Of a stretch of DNA of 64,000 bases, positions 11,134-21,573 are shown piece after piece. The translations under genes and the position numbers were made by a program. A model generated the notes under the pieces. That model worked only from the letters and a program-made list of their open reading frames with translations, was not told the DNA's origin and made no database searches. Location: the NCBI RefSeq assembly GCF_018812025.1, contig NC_063061.1, forward strand, positions 34,990,493 to 35,054,492, given 5' to 3'. This stretch comes from Megalobrama amblycephala. Lineage: Eukaryota > Chordata > Actinopteri > Cypriniformes > Xenocyprididae. Position 1 is the stretch's first letter; each line of letters opens with the position of its first letter.

Positions 11134-11273
11134 ATTTGCATATCTGGTATTTCATGTGACATGTAACAGATGATGCCTTGCTCACATGTTATTTTGACAG
11201 CTGTGAAGTCAGTCTACAAAACACAGCACAGAGATTTATACACATCCAGAGAGACTGGACATTCACTCTTCAG
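11134..11273 (+). promoter_or_regulatory. Promoter and noncoding exon 1 of receptor copy 3
   Basis: ATTTGCAT at 11134-11141, ATTTATA at 11234-11240, exon end CTCTTCAG at 11273 and donor GTGATAAA at 11274. The coding exon is 7 kb away because an LTR element entered the intron. Confidence 0.65.
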
Positions 11274-11618
11274 GTGATAAACTTTTGATTATAATTTTGT
11301 TGTTTTTTACTCCTACAATATGATTTGATTGTTCATGTAAACATATATGAAAGTAAACAGTATTTTATTTGGTAAAATAGAGTCATTTATGTTCTAAATT
11401 GTTTAATATTGGTTTGTGTTTCTCTTATGCTATTCGGTTATTTAAATGTGTAGTGCAGAATTATTCAGCGTTGTTAAAGTGACCTGCATTAACTTACCTG
11501 TAATTCTTTTTCTATTATTTTGTAATTGTCTGGAATTACACACTGTTTGAAAACTTTATCATTTAATGGTTATTTCCAATCCCCCCACTACCTACCAACC
11601 AACCAACCAACCCACCGA

Positions 11619-11676
11619 TTAGATAGATAGATAGATAGATAGATAGATACTGTAGATAGATAGATAGATAGATAGA
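11619..11676. repeat. (GATA)n microsatellite
   Basis: Tandem TAGA/GATA units with one interruption (CTGTAGATAG). A second short tract lies at about 12820-12855 inside the LTR element. Confidence 0.9.
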
Positions 11677-11743
11677 TTCACTTTATTTTGATGGCCCCTT
11701 TAAAACATTCTGTTGACTATAAGTAATGTTGCACCTACATGTC

Positions 11744-12252
11744 TGCAAGGTTATTTAATCTTACATTTATGGTCCCAGTTCATGCCTCATTCTCAGTTTG
11801 TCTTTTTCACTCATTGAATGCATAGGCCTATGGGAAAGAGTCATGAACATGAAGCCAATCCGTTCACAAAACCTCCTCCCAGACTTACTTCAGTACAGGG
11901 CTTTTAAACATGTTCAGGGGGTGGTGTAACAATTGTCCAATGAGAATATACTTTCATGATATAGGAATGTGGTACATATAGAAAAACAAGTCTAAATATG
12001 GTCAACATCTGGTCCAGTGCCCCTGCCTGCCTGGGGATCCAAGAAGACCCCATCTATAAAAGGCAAGGACCATTTCTTGGCTGCTTTCCAAGAAACACAC
12101 ACACATATATACATTGTGTACATTAAAACCAGATGTGTGACGAAACCATAACATCTAGTCTCCGTTCTACCCTTGCATCCATGAAGACTAGGTGAGGGAA
12201 AACAGGGAGAAACAGGGAAAGAAAAGAGTCAGGCTTATAAGAATATCTATCA
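11744..12252 (-). repeat. 3' LTR of the ERV-like element (left copy)
   Basis: It matches 17392-17899 almost perfectly; one visible difference is an extra G in the G-run after ATGTTCA (near 11920). Confidence 0.9.
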
Positions 12253-12264
12253 GTTCCCCCATTT
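12253..12264 (-). promoter_or_regulatory. Polypurine tract of the ERV-like element
   Basis: On the - strand this reads AAATGGGGGAAC and abuts the left LTR. Confidence 0.75.
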
Positions 12265-15200
12265 GATCATAAAATGATCACTTAATCATAGCATGACTTT
12301 TCCTCACAACACTTAATCACTTTCCTTGACCTTCAATAAGCTTTTTACTATATTCTACAACAGTGGGTAAAAATTCACTGTAGACAACTATTTTGTCATC
12401 TTCCGCATCTAAATGTCTTCGTTCTGTGCTTCAGCATCAGGGTGATTTAATCAGTTTCTGCTGAATTTCTCTTTTTGCTGCTAAGCACTGTGGTGCTCGT
12501 CGATCCTTCATCTGTTTTTAGATGCTCTTGATCAGTTGGAGCAAACAGTGGGCTTTTAAGCCTCCAGTTGAGTCTGCTCAGTTTCCTCGTTGGTCCCCCT
12601 AAGGAACTCTTCTGCCTCTACCAGGGTTAGAGGCACGCCTGGTGTGAACTCAGGGTGTTCCACTTTTCAGCTCTGCGCATAGTGTGCTCATGAACCTCAC
12701 TCCGCCACTCAGATAGTCTTCTCTTGTGGTCACAACCAGGTGTCAGTCAAATCTGGTTCTATGAAGATACCGCATTCCATCTCCTGACAGCATCTACTCG
12801 TACCTTATACCTATATATGATGATAGATAGATATACAGTAGATAGATAGATAGAGGAGACATGGAGGACACACACACAAAATAACAAGACCAAAACAAGG
12901 CAATAGCATTGTCATTTTTCATACCGTAAAAATACATCAGTACCCAGATTGTAGGACAAACATTTTTTGTATTAAATTGGTGATGAACTGAGAAATCATA
13001 TTTTAAGAATATCCTGTAAGTTTCAGAGCTGAAAACTCCTTTGTAACTACAATAAAATTTTAATTGACACCAGACCCAGCAAACGACAGGATTTACAAAG
13101 TGGGGATCTATGACTTCAAAGCGGGCAGCAAGCACTGCCTCTGCAGAAGAAGATCAACGCCTACTTCATCACTGCCTGTTTAGCCCTGCCTACCGAATCG
13201 CGCATGACATGCAATAGAATAGGTAGCCTATAAGTAAGTAACATAGGCCTATATGTTGCTAAACCGAATTGAGCTACTAAGTAATAAACATGCCATTGAG
13301 GATTACAAAATATTGTGCAGTGCTTGGTTATGCAACATGTAAGTAACTGTGTTAATTCTAATGCCTGATCTGATATTAATGATTCATGTACAGTCAGATG
13401 TTCTTTGTCTGTGTCAGTAAATCAAACAAGTGACTAAACATCAACTTGCGTATTTCTCTTAGTAGGATGAAAATAATCTGTTATTTAACAGTAAATAAAT
13501 AAGAAAACGATCAAAGAAAGTTCCTTTTGCAATCGTTAGAGCAGCACGCTTAAGCTGTCAATCAAACAGCATGCATTTATAATGACTGATGCTCAACTCC
13601 CATTTTATTCAAAGAATCTTAGTTATATCACGTTTGCCTAGAAATTGAGTTTCAATGACGAGATCACTGCTTTCATTCACTCAACATGTCTGTGATCAGC
13701 TACAATGTAATCAATGTAATCATCACTGCAATCTTTCATGCCACAATCTAAATATTTAAGCCTTGAGAGCTGTAATAGTAAAAACGCACTAAAAGAGAAA
13801 ATAATACTTGGCTATTTCAGATGGAAAGATGTCAGCCAATCACAGCAGTGGGCGTTTACACTAAAGTCTCTCAGCAAACACGCCTCTTAAAACAGAGTGT
13901 TCAAACTAAAATCAGAGTAGGAAAAATGCATTTTATAAAATGACAATTTTGGATGTAAAAGCATTAACATCATAAGTGTACCCCAGAAAACATTATAAAA
14001 CAATAAAACAATGCAGTTCATGACCCCTTTAACAAAACTGCTTTATCTGTGAATGGAAATTTTAAAATGCTGTTAGAGACAAAATATATTTACTCATCAG
14101 CAGTGACAGTAGTAACCTGTGGAAAAAATTAATGTGGGGTGAGGGCTGTCCATTTTTTCATTACCACCAATACATGGAGCAGGGTTTGAACCCATGTCAT
14201 TCCAGTTTCTGTCATTACCATACATTGGTTTTTGCTATCTGATTTCCTCTTCATTTTTGGCGCTATACAGTGCATTTCAAAATGATTAACCAATGCTTTT
14301 CTACATGGACAACACTCAGACCACTTTAAAATGTTAACAATCACAATGTATTTCATACACCTGTCACAGAATTAGCTTGAGGGAATTCTGCAAATGGAAT
14401 TCATCATGACATTCTGAAAAGGAAGAGTTAGATGTGCGCTGCGCAAGTGTGGCACTGCCACAACAACAACCCAGGCCAGGATTGTTAACCCAAATTCATC
14501 CATGGCCATTATTCCATTTATTCCATTGGACATTGGACATTATCCAATTTGTGTGCCCACTTCAAAAATTTGTTTACAGCTGTTTATGGCATTTGATTTG
14601 CCTTGGTGCACTATCACTCTCACACACTTTCACACTTTTTCACACCCCCATTTTCTGGCCAGAAAATCATCTCTTTTTTGTCACTGTCTCCACAGACAGT
14701 GAACTGAATAGGGAATGTATATGGTTACAGGTGAAATATCACCAAGTCCAATCGAATAACACCACTTCGATTTCGATGGAAACTACTGAACGTAGGCACT
14801 GTGGCATTCCCTGTGCGACAGTGTCTAAGCAGTTAGACTCATACAGTCAGACGAAGTCAGCCGCAATGGTTTGAGATTTCTTAATATCTAATTGATCATA
14901 TAATCTTTTAAACCTAGGCATGCCACCGTTAGAAGAACCAATTCAAATTTCTTGAATGCAATTTTTTCATTCATTTGTCCAATATAATTTCATTTTCATT
15001 ATTAATTTGGTGTTGCTCATGAGCTGTTCTGATAAAAGTTTGGAGATCTCCACATATTCTTGGATCCATGGCCAAACATCATGTAATCGTAATCCCTGTC
15101 AATGACAGCATCTGTAATTTCATAAATTAGGAATTAGGCTATTAGTTCAATTTATCCCTAAAAATATAAATAAACCAAGATGAGGTGACCAATATTATGG

Positions 15201-17370
15201 CTTTACCATCCACAGTTTGTTCTAGGACACTTTGTGCCCCAATTGTAATCTTTTTTGTTCAAAGAACTCTGTAACATGCTTTATAGGAAGCTCTGTTTTA
15301 CGAGCAGAGTCTACACTTTCTCTCTCTACAGTTCACAGCCGCACCAGTGATCTAATTTAACATTTTACCCTAGATTTTATGAAAGATCTCCTAACTAGAC
15401 TAAGTCCAGTCCAAAGTTTTAACTGATTTATGAATCAGATCAAACACTTAGCTTCATTTAAGGTTGGACTGGTGCCTATCAAAAGAAAGCAGAGTGTTGT
15501 TAGTTTATCAAAGCATAAAGAACTGCTATGAGACCAGTAAATAACCAAGCTACAAATTAATGTGACAAATCAAAATTTTAGGCGGTCTCTGTAGTGCTCA
15601 TTAAATATGCAGTACCTGCACACAAGGGAAGGGATAGAAGTCTTGCTTGATCTTCAGTCAGTTGAATGCGTTACTTTTCTCAGATTCATCTGGTAGTTCT
15701 GAGATTTCTGTAGGACTGCTGTTCTGTAGCACTGGACCTTCTGAAAGAGTCTTTCATTTTCACATGTCGTTCTCTTCATCCAGTGAACTTTGTCAGTCTG
15801 TGATGAGGATCTGATGAGAGCACTGGAGGTCTGGAAGATGCAGTTGTGTCTCTGTCTTTCTTCTCAGGGCATCTTGTTGCATTGTCATTTCTCCAAGTCC
15901 AGCCCCTCTGAGATACAGTATCAATTTTCTCTTTCAGGGGTGGAGCTGATGGTCCATCCAGCCGTGTGCCGTCTTCTCTCTCCCTCGTTAAGTGCACAGC
16001 ATAGGTGTTCTTTATTTTGGCAACATCCCAGAAGCCATGGTCTGCTTTCTAAAAAATGAACACTCAAGAGAGAGCCGCATGTAAATTCCAACCACAATTG
16101 TATATGAGCAATCTGATTTGCTTTTTAATTACCTCTTTCAAATGTCTCTTAATTTTATCATCTGGTTGACAATAGCAGTTCCTCATTTTTATTTTAATAA
16201 AGCAAGTTCTTCTTTGCAGAAAAGCAAGCAATTTCTTCTTTGCAGAATGCAGAAAAGAGCAATAAGCTATTCTGAAATATATCTGAGATCACTACAAATA
16301 AATAATCCTCACAAATTCATCAGCATAATGTATTCTGTTATAAAGTCAGACTTCAATCTCAATCTAGTAATACTAAATATAAGTTGGCAACCGTCAAAAA
16401 TATTTTTTCTTTTTATGTTGAGCTCAAAACATCTACTTAAATTAGTCACCCAATCTGGATCTTATTCAACACAATGCAGAAGTTATTCTTCAAATAACAA
16501 AATCTTAAAATCTCTGCCATACATCAATTTTCATACTGTCTCCCAGGGATAACGAGTATAAATACAGATGTCTGTACATAACAGGATTATACTATATCTT
16601 TTATATTAATTTAATATTGTCCTATTTATTTGTTTCTCTATTTAACTCTTGAGATTATTTCATTTAAAGTATGGTCTTTAATTTATATCCAAGCCAAGAT
16701 AAATCAAAATCTCATAATTCTAATCAGCCAAAATATCTAAATACAATTGCACATATCTGCGCTATCCCCCATTGTCAAATATCTAATCAACAGAATTTTG
16801 ATATTTGACTCCTAATTCACCATGGATTTCACATACAACTGCTTTTAAGATCAGCAGCCCCTCAATCTAACACAGGAGGGACAGAACATGATCTGCTTCA
16901 TAACTTCACTGAATCAAAGTGAACTTGAATTCTTATTTGTAGCTCTAATGTTCTGTCTCCTGTCCAGATCAATTTTTTTATGCAAATTTTAAAGATTTAA
17001 TTTAGAAGTTCAAGTTAATGCCTTGCAAGGACTTCACAACACCATTTTCTTTAAAGTCATTCAAAATTCATTCAATCGTGAAAAAGGACTGAGAGATATC
17101 CTAAGGAATAGGAAAACCAGGAAAAGAAATAAAATCTCTTCACACATATAATCATCTATTCCTTCTTCCCACGCTCAAAAACGTGAGGATAACACTAATG
17201 ACAAAAAGGGTGATCAATCCTCTTTTTTGTCCTTCCCATATTTATTCAAATACGAGGATAACCAACTTTTACCAAATATGGCAAAAATCGCGGCACGGAA
17301 ATTTAAGGATAAATTTCTCAACAGACAGTAAGATGCACTTAAGCATTTTATTTCTTACCTGTCTGGAGAA
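12265..17370. other. Noncoding interior of the ERV-like element
   Basis: No open frame longer than about 145 codons and none with recognisable retroviral motifs. It includes a GATA tract. A transposon-like segment seems to end near 14030 with CAGTTCATGACCCCTTTAA, a common fish repeat end. Short frames at 12794-13135 (-), 14434-14874 (+) and 16118-16552 (+) show no family resemblance I can name. Confidence 0.6.
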
Positions 17371-17388
17371 ATCCCGGACGAGCCCCCA
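17371..17388 (-). promoter_or_regulatory. Primer-binding site, tRNA-Pro type
   Basis: On the - strand this is TGGGGGCTCGTCCGGGAT, three bases after the end of the 5' LTR. The same site is used by murine leukaemia-type retroviruses. Confidence 0.9.
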
Positions 17389-17391
17389 AAT

Positions 17392-17899
17392 TGCAAGGTT
17401 ATTTAATCTTACATTTATGGTCCCAGTTCATGCCTCATTCTCAGTTTGTCTTTTTCACTCATTGAATGCATAGGCCTATGGGAAAGAGTCATGAACATGA
17501 AGCCAATCCGTTCACAAAACCTCCTCCCAGACTTACTTCAGTACAGGGCTTTTAAACATGTTCAGGGGTGGTGTAACAATTGTCCAATGAGAATATACTT
17601 TCATGATATAGGAATGTGGTACATATAGAAAAACAAGTCTAAATATGGTCAACATCTGGTCCAGTGCCCCTGCCTGCCTGGGGATCCAAGAAGACCCCAT
17701 CTATAAAAGGCAAGGACCATTTCTTGGCTGCTTTCCAAGAAACACACACACATATATACATTGTGTACATTAAAACCAGATGTGTGACGAAACCATAACA
17801 TCTAGTCTCCGTTCTACCCTTGCATCCATGAAGACTAGGTGAGGGAAAACAGGGAGAAACAGGGAAAGAAAAGAGTCAGGCTTATAAGAATATCTATCA
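17392..17899 (-). repeat. 5' LTR of the ERV-like element (right copy)
   Basis: It starts TGCAAGG and ends ATCTATCA, followed by the target duplication ATGTC. Confidence 0.9.
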
Positions 17900-18287
17900 A
17901 TGTCTAACTCTTATTAGAGTATTAATACAGTATTAGTAGACTGTTAGGGTTAGGTTTAGAATAAGTTGACATGTACCTGCAAAGTTACTTATAGTCAGTA
18001 GAATGTCTGTTGGGGGTCCATCACAAAACATATTTAGCAAATATTAAGCAGGCAGTGTACTAATGAGAGTAAGTTGACATGTAAAGTTATTTATAGTCAA
18101 CAGAATGTGCAAAAGGGACCATCAAAATAAAGTGTTACCAAATAACTAAATAAATGTGTTACCAAATAAATAAATAAAATAAAATAACATCAGTTTATGT
18201 GCCATCTGAACTGCATTTACACTTCTCTCTTTTCCTGTAGATCACGGCTGCAATATTATTTATAGCTAGATATTGTGAGCTGAAAGG

Positions 18288-19115
18288 ATGAATAACTCTA
18301 CAGTAAACTTTGCCACACCAGAAGCATCATATTTGCTTGGACTAGTGGACAGTAGAATATTTGTCTTCAGCATCAGTTTCCTGTTTGGTCTTCCTACACA
18401 CTCCTATGTAATATGGCTCATCATCAGAGGAGCAGGAAGTGGAGTTGCAGCAGAGTTTTTCTTCTTCAACCTCTCTGTTTGTGAGATTGGTAACAGCCTC
18501 AATTCAATGTTCGGTCTACTGTCGTACTTGTTTGCAAGTTTGACAGTATTAACGTATTTTTTGCAAGGACTAGGCATCATTGGCCGTCCTCTGTTTCAGT
18601 GTCTGATGTGTGTTGAGCGTTACCTGGCAGTGATTCATCCTGTAACCTTTCTGAAATACAAACCTCTCAGATATAGAGTGATCTGCTGCACTGCGGCCTG
18701 GATAACCACTCTTGGTTCTTGTTTATTCTGCATCTTTACTTTAATATCATTCAACATGGAGGCATATGTATGGTTTTTCTCAACAGCATTCCTATTCTTC
18801 CTCTCCATCCAGTTGTTTTGTCTTGCGGCTGTTCTCAGAGCTCTGAAGCAGTCAGGACCAGGAGAGAGAAAGAGAGAGAGGGAGAAAGAAAACCACATGA
18901 AGAGAAGAGGATTTTATCTTATTCTGATATCAACAATGAACATAGTAATTCAATATGTACCATTTACTATCACAGGATTCTTTGTCATTCTAACTCAAAA
19001 GGATATTCTTGACATTTGGTTTCCTGCTTTTCTTTGTTATGTGCTGGCTGGTTTTGTGCAGCCTGTTCTTTATTTACAACAGGCTGGAAAACTTTTCTGC
19101 CTCTCTTCTTCATAA
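18288..19115 (+). CDS. Rhodopsin-like 7TM receptor, array copy 3 (intact)
   Basis: The product has 275 residues with the full set of seven hydrophobic segments, C-V-E-R-Y-L-A-V-I-H-P after TM3, a loop 3 of R-E-R-E-K-E-N-H-M-K-R-R and Q-P-V-L-Y-L in TM7. It starts at the ATG shared by the family, 48 bases after the acceptor TTTCCTGTAG at 18240. The predicted first intron (11274-18240) is about 7 kb because it holds the ERV-like element, which lies in the opposite orientation; other copies have introns of about 0.35-1.8 kb. It is closest in loop 3 and the segments before and after it to copy 5. Whether it is still expressed across the enlarged intron cannot be told from sequence. Confidence 0.88.
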   Translation: MNNSTVNFATPEASYLLGLVDSRIFVFSISFLFGLPTHSYVIWLIIRGAGSGVAAEFFFFNLSVCEIGNSLNSMFGLLSYLFASLTVLTYFLQGLGIIGRPLFQCLMCVERYLAVIHPVTFLKYKPLRYRVICCTAAWITTLGSCLFCIFTLISFNMEAYVWFFSTAFLFFLSIQLFCLAAVLRALKQSGPGERKREREKENHMKRRGFYLILISTMNIVIQYVPFTITGFFVILTQKDILDIWFPAFLCYVLAGFVQPVLYLQQAGKLFCLSSS

Positions 19116-19159
19116 AACGTGGTCTTGTAGTATTGTACGTTTGTTTGTTTGTTCTGCGT

Positions 19160-19281
19160 GTTCATCTCGGTGAATACTACAGTACAAATGTGGTTCCTCA
19201 CACTGTTGTTTCTACTCTTCGTCTACATCCAGTTGTTTTGTCTTGTGGCTGTTCTCAGAGCTCTGAAGCGGTCAGGACCAG
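19160..19281 (+). pseudogene. Receptor fragment (TM5 to start of loop 3)
   Basis: Directly downstream of copy 3 is a short match to the family's TM5 region (S/Y-I-Q-L-F-C-L-V-A-V-L-R-A-L-K-R-S-G-P), without TM1-TM4 or TM6-TM7. It is a leftover of another copy or of unequal exchange. Confidence 0.8.
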
Positions 19282-19334
19282 ACAGAAACAAGGACAACTA
19301 TCTTGACTTTGTTCTCTGTAAAACATTAAATTAG

Positions 19335-20160
19335 TTCAATTACTAAACTTGTTTTGACTTGCAAATGAATTTTCACACCAATCAAGATTAACCTGTCATT
19401 TGGTGTTCTGTTTATTTAGAGAGATCCTCCACCTCACTGATTTACTAATGAATGAAATCCTTGAATGTCTTATTGTGCATTCAGATTAGCTCTATCCTGT
19501 GTGTGGTTAAATTTATTTTTTTCAAATAAATTGTTTCACTAGTAACATAGCATTGCCCTTTTTAATTCTAGAGGGTTGTCTAAGAAATTATTTCACTTAA
19601 CATGAAATGAAATGAAATTACACAAAAATGGCTTATATTTGACATGCTAAAAATTACATTGCAGGTGTTAAATGTGTTGCACACCTATGCAGGCCAGTGT
19701 CAATATATATTGTATATATTGTAAATTGCATTGAAATAAATGTTCATTTGATAAATGTTGTTTAAATGTTTCTTGGTGATAAATGTCAAGTCAAGATAAA
19801 TTATAGGTGAAAAATCAACATTCGCTCAGCTTTTCAGAGATGCAGCGTGGAGATGTCGTTTTTATTACATAACAGGTAACCAGATTCATCCACACTCAGT
19901 CATGCAGAGCTAACGCACAACCAAAACAATGTTCTTCTGCAAAATGCATTCAGTTTTAACCGCTAGAGGGTGAAAAGTTAAATGGTGTACCTTTAAAGAT
20001 GGTCCCATAAAAGTAATGCCTTTTGCATTAATGTAATTGAGTTGTAAGCATTCAATGTGCAAATTTTCTAAGATGCATTTTCTTTTCTGATCTATGTTTA
20101 CTTATAAGGCTATCCATCTTTTTCAAGATCATGTTCACTCATAATATTTTATGTTCATAT
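19335..20160. other. 3' flank of the receptor unit, no gene
   Basis: Holds the unit-flank repeat at about 19655-19810 shared with 10728 and 22908. Nothing else is recognised. Confidence 0.6.
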
Positions 20161-20268
20161 AATATTGTCATATCTGGTTCATGCACATACATTATTTTGA
20201 CAGCCATGAAGTCAGATTATGAAACACAGCACAAATTTATATAGATAGACTGGGCATTCACTCTTCAG
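20161..20268 (+). promoter_or_regulatory. Promoter and noncoding exon 1 of receptor copy 4
   Basis: AATTTATATAG at about 20234-20244, the conserved exon with TTCACTCTTCAG ending at 20268, and donor GTGATTGT at 20269. The octamer box is degenerate (ATTGTCATATCTGG near 20164). Confidence 0.6.
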
Positions 20269-20676
20269 GTGATTGTTGAGATCTACTTGTTATATGTACT
20301 GAAAATTTTGTGAAAAACCTTGTAAGAATGTAAAAGCAATTTAAGGGAAATATTTAATCAGAGTGGAAACCTATGTAAGTAAAATACTTTTTTTTTAATG
20401 AAAAAAATTATTTAATGTTTTTAAGTCTTTTAATATTGGATTGCATTTCGGTTATTTGGGTGTTGTGTAGTGCAGAATTACTCACAGTGGTGTATGAAAG
20501 TGACTTAAAATTAAGTTAAGAATAAATCACCTGGAAATGTTACAGCATATTATTTAGAACCTTTTTTCACAAAGTTTGAATTACAGTTTCACTTCTCTCT
20601 TCCTGTTGATCACAGCTGTCATATTTTTAATGTGTATTTCTTGTCTTACCAAACTGAGAAGACAAACACAGAGAAG

Positions 20677-21573
20677 ATGAATCATTCTACAGTGAACTTC
20701 ACCACAACTGAAACACTGATGAACTCCACAACTCTGTCCTTTCGGTTAGTGGATAGACGGGACATTTTTCTTTGCAGCATCAATTTCCTGTTTGGTCTTC
20801 CTACACACTCCTATGTTATATGGCTTATCATCACAGGAGCAGGAAGTGGAGTTGCATCAGAGTTCTTCAACCTCAATCTCTCTGTTTGTGAGATTGGTAT
20901 CTGTTTGAATTGTTTGCTCTACACTGTTAAAAATAAATGTAAATTTACAGGTTATGGTCTGTATTTTTTTACAGTGTATATACTTGATAGTTGTACTTGG
21001 TTTTCACATCTCAAGGCATTAACATATTTGTTATTAGGACTAGCCAGCACTGGTCGTACTCTGTTTCAGTGTCTGATGTGTGTTGAGCGTTACCTGGCAG
21101 TGGTTCATCCTGTAACCTTTCTGAAGTTCAAACCTCTCAGATATAGAGTGATCTGCTGCAATGTGGCCTGTATAATCACTCTTGGATCCTGTTTGTGCTC
21201 CATGTTTAGTTTAATCTCAAATAACATTCATATATGGTTCTTTTTGATTCAGTATATACTCTTCCTCTCCATCCAGTTGTTTTGTCTTGTGGCTGTTCTC
21301 AGAGCTCTGAAGCAGTCTGGACCAGGAGAGAGAAGGAGAGATAGCATTTTAAAAGACAAGAGAAGAGCATTTTATCTTATACTAATAACTACTGTGAGCA
21401 TGATTATTATCTATGTGCCATTTATTATCTCAGGATTCTCTTTCATTCTGACACAACACTTTATTAGGGTACTTTTTTCTTATGGTTTTATTTGTTATGT
21501 TCTGGCTGGTTTTGTTCAGCCTGTTCCTTATCTGCGCCGGACTGGAAAACTCTCCTGTTTTTGCTCTCCATAA
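20677..21573 (+). CDS. Rhodopsin-like 7TM receptor, array copy 4, with in-frame transposon insertion
   Basis: The frame is open from upstream (an alternative initiation at 20632 is possible), but the ATG at 20677 matches the family start (M-N-H-S-T-V-N-F). It gives 298 residues, longer than the 275-281 of its nearest relatives. The excess is mostly a 19-codon insertion just after TM2, encoded by a palindromic mini-element at 20922-20976 plus its TA duplication. E-R-Y, the cytoplasmic loop tract (shortened to R-R-D-S-I-L-K-D) and Q-P-V-P-Y in TM7 are present. The acceptor AG is at 20614-20615, giving an intron of about 350 bp. The insertion adds charged residues (V-K-N-K-C-K-F) at the end of TM2 or first outer loop, so folding may be affected although the frame is kept. 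Confidence 0.82.
   Translation: MNHSTVNFTTTETLMNSTTLSFRLVDRRDIFLCSINFLFGLPTHSYVIWLIITGAGSGVASEFFNLNLSVCEIGICLNCLLYTVKNKCKFTGYGLYFFTVYILDSCTWFSHLKALTYLLLGLASTGRTLFQCLMCVERYLAVVHPVTFLKFKPLRYRVICCNVACIITLGSCLCSMFSLISNNIHIWFFLIQYILFLSIQLFCLVAVLRALKQSGPGERRRDSILKDKRRAFYLILITTVSMIIIYVPFIISGFSFILTQHFIRVLFSYGFICYVLAGFVQPVPYLRRTGKLSCFCSP
20922..20976. mobile_element. 55-bp palindromic mini-transposon inside a receptor coding region
   Basis: It begins CACTGTTAAAAATA and ends TTTTTTTACAGTG, forming inverted ends, with TA on both sides (20920-20921 and 20977-20978). TA target duplication and CACTGT ends suggest a Tc1/mariner-type derivative. The corresponding stretch of the other copies lacks it. Confidence 0.75.

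Larger units (their letters stand above)
11744..17899 (-). mobile_element. Endogenous retrovirus-like LTR element, noncoding interior, tRNA-Pro primer site
   Basis: Two LTRs of about 509 bp (11744-12252 and 17392-17899) begin TG and end CA and are flanked by the 5-bp duplication ATGTC (11739-11743, 17900-17904). Just inside the right LTR, read on the - strand, is TGGGGGCTCGTCCGGGAT, the tRNA-Pro primer site known from gammaretroviruses. Just inside the left LTR is the purine tract AAATGGGGGAAC. This fixes the orientation as -, antisense to the receptor gene. The 5.1-kb interior has only short open frames and no recognisable gag, protease, RT, integrase or env motif. The stretches of LTR I compared differ by one base, so insertion looks recent; the element is best read as nonautonomous and moved in trans. 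Confidence 0.85.
11679..18139. mobile_element. Miniature transposon split by the LTR element (11679-11743 and 17905-18139)
   Basis: The left part starts CACTTTATTTTGATGG and the right part ends CCATCAAAATAAAGTGTTACC, an inverted pair. The middle is interrupted by the retroviral-type insertion and its ATGTC target duplication. A related copy is likewise split by the gypsy element at 38127. Confidence 0.7.

Noticed and set aside
11887..12130. TATAAAAGG on the + strand of the ERV-like LTR as evidence for + orientation
   Set aside because: The primer site and purine tract both require - orientation; the box is probably chance or an antisense promoter.
13271..13350. Possible THAP-like start (M-P-L-R-I-T-K-Y-C-A-V-L-G-Y) inside the ERV-like element
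   Set aside because: Only about 17 codons, and the spacing of later cysteine and histidine residues does not fit a THAP domain.
14434..14874. 146-codon frame within the ERV-like element
   Set aside because: On the wrong strand for the element, with no recognisable motif and low-complexity H-T-F-T composition.
18635..18898. Antisense frame opposite the receptor coding region (also 24564-24827)
   Set aside because: It recurs opposite several receptor copies only because the sense sequence is conserved; it has no separate signal.
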